57,500 nucleotides of DNA from Ignavibacteria bacterium (lineage in GTDB: Bacteria > Bacteroidota > Ignavibacteria > Kapaibacteriales > Kapaibacteriaceae): the NCBI GenBank assembly GCA_016707005.1, contig JADJIQ010000001.1, positions 1 to 57,500 on the forward strand, given 5' to 3'. Position numbers and translations under genes: made by a program. Shown here one piece after another: positions 51,575 to 57,500 of the stretch. The notes under the pieces were generated by a model that searched no databases, had not been told where the DNA came from, and was given only the letters and a program-made list of their open reading frames with translations. Each line of letters starts with the position of its first letter. Within the stretch, counting starts at the first letter, position 1.

Positions 51575-53050
51575 CTATTTGGTATCCTTGACCAGAGATC
51601 TGTAAAACTCGTCGTATCCCTGAGCTGATGCAGACCAGCCAACAGGTGTAGACATAGCCTTGGCGACGATCTCACTCCAGGCTTCGTGTGATGCGTGTGC
51701 TTTTTGAGCGCGTTTGAATGTCTTGACGATCTCGGCAGCATCCGTCTTCTTCATGATGAAGGCATTGCCTGCCCCCTTTGCCTCATCTGCGTCGATAAGA
51801 CCCTCTGCGATTCCGCCCGTAGCACGGACGATAGGGATAGTGCCATAGGCAAGAGCAATGCGCTGGAACTGTCCGCTCACCTCATGTCGGGACGGCTTCA
51901 CAAGAACCGTAGCGCCCGCCATGACGTGATGTAGGTATTCTTCATCATATCCAACTCGAACCTGAACCTCATGAGGATGTTTCTTCATGAGAGCATCGGC
52001 GGCCTTACGCAGCGGAGTAGGCATATCGGTTGCGATGATGACCTGAACTCCGGTTTTAATGAGGTCCGGGATGGCGGCGATGAATGCATCTGCTCCGCGC
52101 TCTTCTGTAAGAGGCCCGAGGAAGGCAGCGATCATCGCATCGTCCTTCACGGCGAGACCGGTTTCTTTTTGAAGGGCTTCGCGAGCAGATTCCTTATTGG
52201 AAGGATCCTTTACATCGTACTTCGCACGATTGTTCGAATCAGTCTTTGGGTTCCAATGGAGGAGGTCTATGCCATGACCGATACCAGCCAATGGCTTCTT
52301 ATTCAGTAACGGAAGCCAGTTCTCCGTGAACTCTTTATTAGCAACGAGTTCAGTAGCATACGTCGGAGACAAGGTAGACACGCGGTCTGCATATGCCATG
52401 CCGGCGCGCAGGAAGTTCATTTTATTCTTGTACTTCGCCTTTTCCATTGCGTCTTCGGTAAGCCCCGTCTTTTGAAGGGACTTCAGAGGGAACACACCTT
52501 GTTCTTCGAAGTCCGAGATCGTCATAACGATCTTCGTCTTCTTGAACTCCTGTGGGTAGCGTGTACGGATATATGCCGGGATGAGGGCCGTTTGCCAGCC
52601 AACGCAGTGGATGATATCCGGGAACCAACCGAGCAATAGACATGTCTCTAGAACCGTGCGGTTATAGAATATGTAGCGTTCATCATTGTTCGGGAACGTA
52701 ACGCCCGTGGTGATGTCTGCTTCGATACCCTTATTCACATCGAGGTAGTTCGAGTTCGTCGTGATATACGACTGGACCTTTACACGCGGGTTATTGATCG
52801 AGCTCGACTTTACAGTAGCCGGATGGGCTTCTGACCCGATCGGGATCGGGATATCGCGCAGTCGATTGATCTCGTGAATACGATTCTTACGTTCCGAGAT
52901 GTAGCCATACTTAGGCATCATGGCACGAATGTCGTGTCCGATCTCTCGCACGCCTAAGCAGTGTGCATAACACAGGTCGGCAAATTCGGACGTCTTAATG
53001 AACGGGTAGATCTCGCTCGTGACGAACAGAATACTCAGCGGTTTTGCCAT
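51575..53050 (-). CDS. Glycogen/starch synthase-like GT5 glycosyltransferase with eroded motifs
   Basis: Encodes 491 residues from MAKPLSILFVTSEIYPF (an in-frame ATG 45 bases upstream is less likely). The overall GT5 layout is kept (IRAMMPKYGYI, DIIHCVGWQTALIPAYIRTR, GIDLLHWNPKTD, PSRHEVSGQFQRIALAYGTI then PIVRATGGIAEGL). The canonical ADP-glucose loop KxGGLADV reads KTSEFADL and the EPCGLxQ loop reads EVSGQFQ. It may have changed donor or activity. Bacteroidota carry divergent proteins of this type next to DUF4270. Start of a minus-strand operon with the lipoprotein and outer-membrane protein. Confidence 0.8.
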   Translation of the reverse strand: MAKPLSILFVTSEIYPFIKTSEFADLCYAHCLGVREIGHDIRAMMPKYGYISERKNRIHEINRLRDIPIPIGSEAHPATVKSSSINNPRVKVQSYITTNSNYLDVNKGIEADITTGVTFPNNDERYIFYNRTVLETCLLLGWFPDIIHCVGWQTALIPAYIRTRYPQEFKKTKIVMTISDFEEQGVFPLKSLQKTGLTEDAMEKAKYKNKMNFLRAGMAYADRVSTLSPTYATELVANKEFTENWLPLLNKKPLAGIGHGIDLLHWNPKTDSNNRAKYDVKDPSNKESAREALQKETGLAVKDDAMIAAFLGPLTEERGADAFIAAIPDLIKTGVQVIIATDMPTPLRKAADALMKKHPHEVQVRVGYDEEYLHHVMAGATVLVKPSRHEVSGQFQRIALAYGTIPIVRATGGIAEGLIDADEAKGAGNAFIMKKTDAAEIVKTFKRAQKAHASHEAWSEIVAKAMSTPVGWSASAQGYDEFYRSLVKDTK

Positions 53051-53092
53051 ACGGAAGGGTGCAGTCAATGGTCCATAGGATTCGTCGAATAG

Positions 53093-53100
53093 CAAAAATA
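53093..53100 (-). promoter_or_regulatory. Bacteroidota-type -7 element for the glgA-like operon
   Basis: The minus strand reads TATTTTTG (TAnnTTTG) 42 bases before the ATG. No clear -33 box was found. Confidence 0.35.
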
Positions 53101-53188
53101 CGGCTTTCGACCACTCGTTCGGTGTGGAGGGGGCGTATTTTGGCAGCCCGGTTCAGATCAGCCCCTTAAAAAACCTTGGAGAAACACT

Positions 53189-53914
53189 ATGCAGTATCGA
53201 CTTTGGGCAGCCATTGCAGTGGCTGCGGGTGTTGTGGCCGCCGCCGCATTGTTGGGCTCGGCGTGGACGGGAAGTCATCCACGGACAGAGAAGATCATCG
53301 TTACGGGGCTTGCCCAGCAGGATTTTGTAAGTGATCTCATTGTCTGGAGGGCATCGTTCTCGAGGATGGGGCCTACGGTGGCAAGTGCTTATGGTCAGAT
53401 TCGGGCCGATGCCGACAGGGTAAAGAGCTATCTCATCTCAAAGGGAATCCCTTCCAGCGCTATCATCATCAGTGCCGTTGCCATCAATCCGGTATACCGA
53501 TCCGTGCAGAATGGTGAGCGCTATGAGCAAGTTTTTGACGGGTACAATCTCAGTCAGAACGTGCAGGTAGAGAGTAAGGATGTTGACAGGGTAGAGATGT
53601 TGTCGCGGGAGATCAGCGAGCTTATTGATGCCGGCGTGGTCTTGAACTCACAGCCGCCTGAATACTACTACACAAAGTTGGCAGAGCTCAAGCTAGATCT
53701 GCTCGCTAAGGCGTCCAAGGACGGCACTGAGCGTGCGGAGAAGATCGCCGAGAACTCCGCCGGGCGGCTTGGCAAGCTGCTTCGAGCCGATATGGGGATC
53801 TTCCAGATCACCGCGCAGAACAGCAATGAAGATTACAGTTGGGGTGGTGCTTTCAATACGACATCTAAACGTAAGACAGCCTCGATCACCGTGAAAATGG
53901 AGTTCGACCTCTGA
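53189..53914 (+). CDS. SIMPL (DUF541) domain protein
   Basis: Encodes 241 residues. An N-terminal helix (LWAAIAVAAGVVAAAALLGS) serves as signal or anchor. The SIMPL domain shows IIVTGLAQQDFVSDLIVWRA, GIPSSAIIISAVAINPVY and a QNVQVESKDVDRVEML centre, ending ASITVKMEFDL. It is exported to the periplasm or membrane-tethered; the biochemical role of the family is not established. It diverges from the glgA-like operon. A run of eight T follows the stop. Confidence 0.88.
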   Translation: MQYRLWAAIAVAAGVVAAAALLGSAWTGSHPRTEKIIVTGLAQQDFVSDLIVWRASFSRMGPTVASAYGQIRADADRVKSYLISKGIPSSAIIISAVAINPVYRSVQNGERYEQVFDGYNLSQNVQVESKDVDRVEMLSREISELIDAGVVLNSQPPEYYYTKLAELKLDLLAKASKDGTERAEKIAENSAGRLGKLLRADMGIFQITAQNSNEDYSWGGAFNTTSKRKTASITVKMEFDL

Positions 53915-53952
53915 TTTTTTTTCGCCTTCCCCCACCTTTTTTCGCATACCCA

Positions 53953-53984
53953 TTTGGTGGAGTGGGGCAATACCCTTATGTTTG
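53953..53984 (+). promoter_or_regulatory. rRNA operon promoter, Bacteroidota type
   Basis: TTTG (53953-53956), 20-bp spacer, TATGTTTG (53977-53984), an exact fit to the TTTG-N19-21-TAnnTTTG consensus of Bacteroidota primary sigma promoters. Transcription would start near 53991, about 210 bases before 16S. Confidence 0.75.
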
Positions 53985-54037
53985 TCTCCCCTTCGCGCGG
54001 CACTGTCGCTAACGAAGGCGGAAAAAGTCGAAAAGTC

Positions 54038-54061
54038 GGTGTTCTTTGACAACAGGAAGCA
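54038..54061 (+). other. Pre-16S processing stem, 5' arm, with boxA-like sequence
   Basis: The 24 bases beginning GGTGTTCTTTGACAACAGG are the exact reverse complement of 55775-55798 beyond the 16S 3' end, so they would pair to loop out 16S for RNase III. TTCTTTGACAAC also resembles the rrn antitermination boxA. Confidence 0.85.
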
Positions 54062-54198
54062 AGCAGTAACAAAAAAATGGGTAGGACATATGTTCTACCC
54101 CCGTCATGGAGTGCACTGTGGAGCTGAGTAATCAGCGAAGTGGTGTTCCATGCGATCAATTCGGAAACAACAACAACAAGAACTAGAATCAACTTTCT

Positions 54199-55689
<1,491 letters not shown>

Positions 55690-55774
55690 AGACCTGAGAA
55701 GAATATTTCTCTACGAGACATGAGCAATCAGTCTCGATAGTGTCTTTTTAATACTGGAAAGATCGTTCTGTAAA

Positions 55775-55812
55775 TGCTTCCTGTTGTCAAAGAACACCTA
55801 ACGGTGTTCTTT
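55775..55812 (+). other. Pre-16S processing stem, 3' arm, with overlapping hairpin
   Basis: 55775-55798 pairs perfectly with 54038-54061. Its end also forms an alternative hairpin, AGAACACC/GGTGTTCT (55791-55810), so two structures compete. Confidence 0.8.
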
Positions 55813-55841
55813 GGAACCGAACTCCATCAACGATTGCAGAT

Positions 55842-55915
55842 GGGCCGGTAGCTCAGCTGGTTAGAGCACACGCCTGATAAGCGTGAGGCCGGTGGTTCAA
55901 GTCCACTCCGGCCCA
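55842..55915 (+). tRNA. tRNA-Ile (anticodon GAT)
   Basis: Acceptor GGGCCGG/CCGGCCC, anticodon stem CACGC/GCGTG with loop CTGATAA, T-arm GGTGG-TTCAAGT-CCACT. It lies in the 16S-23S spacer, the usual place. Confidence 0.97.
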
Positions 55916-55930
55916 CGTGGTTAAGATGAT

Positions 55931-56003
55931 GGGCCCATAGCTCAGCTGGGAGAGCGCCTGATTTGCATTCAGGAGGTCTACGGTTCGATCCCGTATGGGT
56001 CCA
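55931..56003 (+). tRNA. tRNA-Ala (anticodon TGC)
   Basis: Acceptor GGGCCCA/TGGGTCC, anticodon stem CCTGA/TCAGG with loop TTTGCAT, T-arm TACGG-TTCGATC-CCGTA. It is 15 bases after tRNA-Ile. Confidence 0.97.
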
Positions 56004-56298
56004 CGGAAACGGTACATCTTTACGATGTATCTAGAATCCAAGAGTTCTTTGAAAACTGAAGAGGTTAATGTTCGTAAAACGAGAAAGCCGTCTATTGAGC
56101 AATGCGTGTAGGCATGGCCAAGAGAGTGCCCGAGGCATCCTGGAAAAAAGGTGTTGAGGAGCGTGATCGAGTCATGACGACGCACAAGCGATAGGCGAGC
56201 AAAGACGAAAACGATAGAAAACAAGCAAACGCGTAGAAACAATGCGCAAGCATTGGTGAAGAGAATTAGCGACGTACGTCGCAGGACGAAAAACAAAC

Positions 56299-57500
<1,202 letters not shown>

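Noticed and set aside
53915..54190. Small gene between the SIMPL gene and 16S
   Set aside because: No ORF with a plausible start was seen; the stretch is explained by the rRNA promoter, the processing stem and the leader.

Overview
The window looks like a chromosome segment from a member of the Bacteroidota/Chlorobi-related FCB group, and the protein types fit a Kapabacteria- or Ignavibacteria-like lineage best. That placement is an inference. It rests on secreted proteins with Por/T9SS-type C-terminal sorting domains, a carboxypeptidase-regulatory-domain outer-membrane receptor, a glgA-like/DUF4270-like lipoprotein pair, and Bacteroidota-type promoters (TTTG / TAnnTTTG), the clearest of which precedes the rRNA operon. 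Single-base frame breaks occur at about 1-3350, 3935-3990, 5505 and 11548. They suggest draft sequence with indel errors, though real decay of the repeat-rich genes cannot be excluded.

Layout. 1-8.95 kb: a family of secreted, beta-rich, low-complexity proteins. A large 5'-truncated gene is built of phage-tail-fibre-like modules (NGGTG..TNLGAQP). It is followed by a small Cys-containing protein, three small paralogues that each consist of a signal peptide plus one terminal module, and a 902-residue protein that ends in the same terminal module. 9.1-16.8 kb: a solitary rpsD, a ROK kinase, a GT117/DUF2723 membrane glycosyltransferase (frameshifted), a rhomboid protease, an MFS transporter and a CxxCH-containing T9SS protein, then tRNA-Pro(GGG). 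17.3-20.5 kb: a 1057-residue PKD/Ig-like T9SS protein, bracketed by two direct copies of a composite palindromic repeat. 21.0-24.9 kb: an accessory island with a tripartite HipBST toxin-antitoxin system preceded by operator-like palindromes, a MATE exporter, a GNAT toxin with an RHH-type antitoxin, and an orphan VapB. 24.9-29.9 kb: surface and secreted proteins, including a sialidase-like T9SS protein and a large outer-membrane receptor.

29.9-53.9 kb is mostly core metabolism: marR-nadE; a NarL-type regulator; a DUF58 protein; dapA-folP; a minus-strand operon queF-queD-gltX-lipoprotein-NtrC regulator; sppA diverging from queA; the minus-strand operon folB-folK-dnaG-ybbR; ferritin; hldE1-hldE2 for ADP-heptose; a glgA-like gene, lipoprotein and outer-membrane protein operon; and a SIMPL protein. 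54.2 kb to the end is an rRNA operon (16S, tRNA-Ile, tRNA-Ala, 5' part of 23S) with its promoter, boxA-like sequence and RNase III-type processing stem.

Genes that work together: queD, queF and queA are three steps of queuosine synthesis, while folB, folK and folP are three steps of folate synthesis; both pathways draw on dihydroneopterin triphosphate. The hldE pair supplies ADP-heptose for LPS. The T9SS cargo proteins and the receptor point to a surface-protein-rich Gram-negative envelope. Two sequence-level features run across the window: short tandem arrays (units of 7-14 bp) at many gene junctions and inside two genes, and an over-represented octamer AGCCCCYT. I could not explain either from known families.
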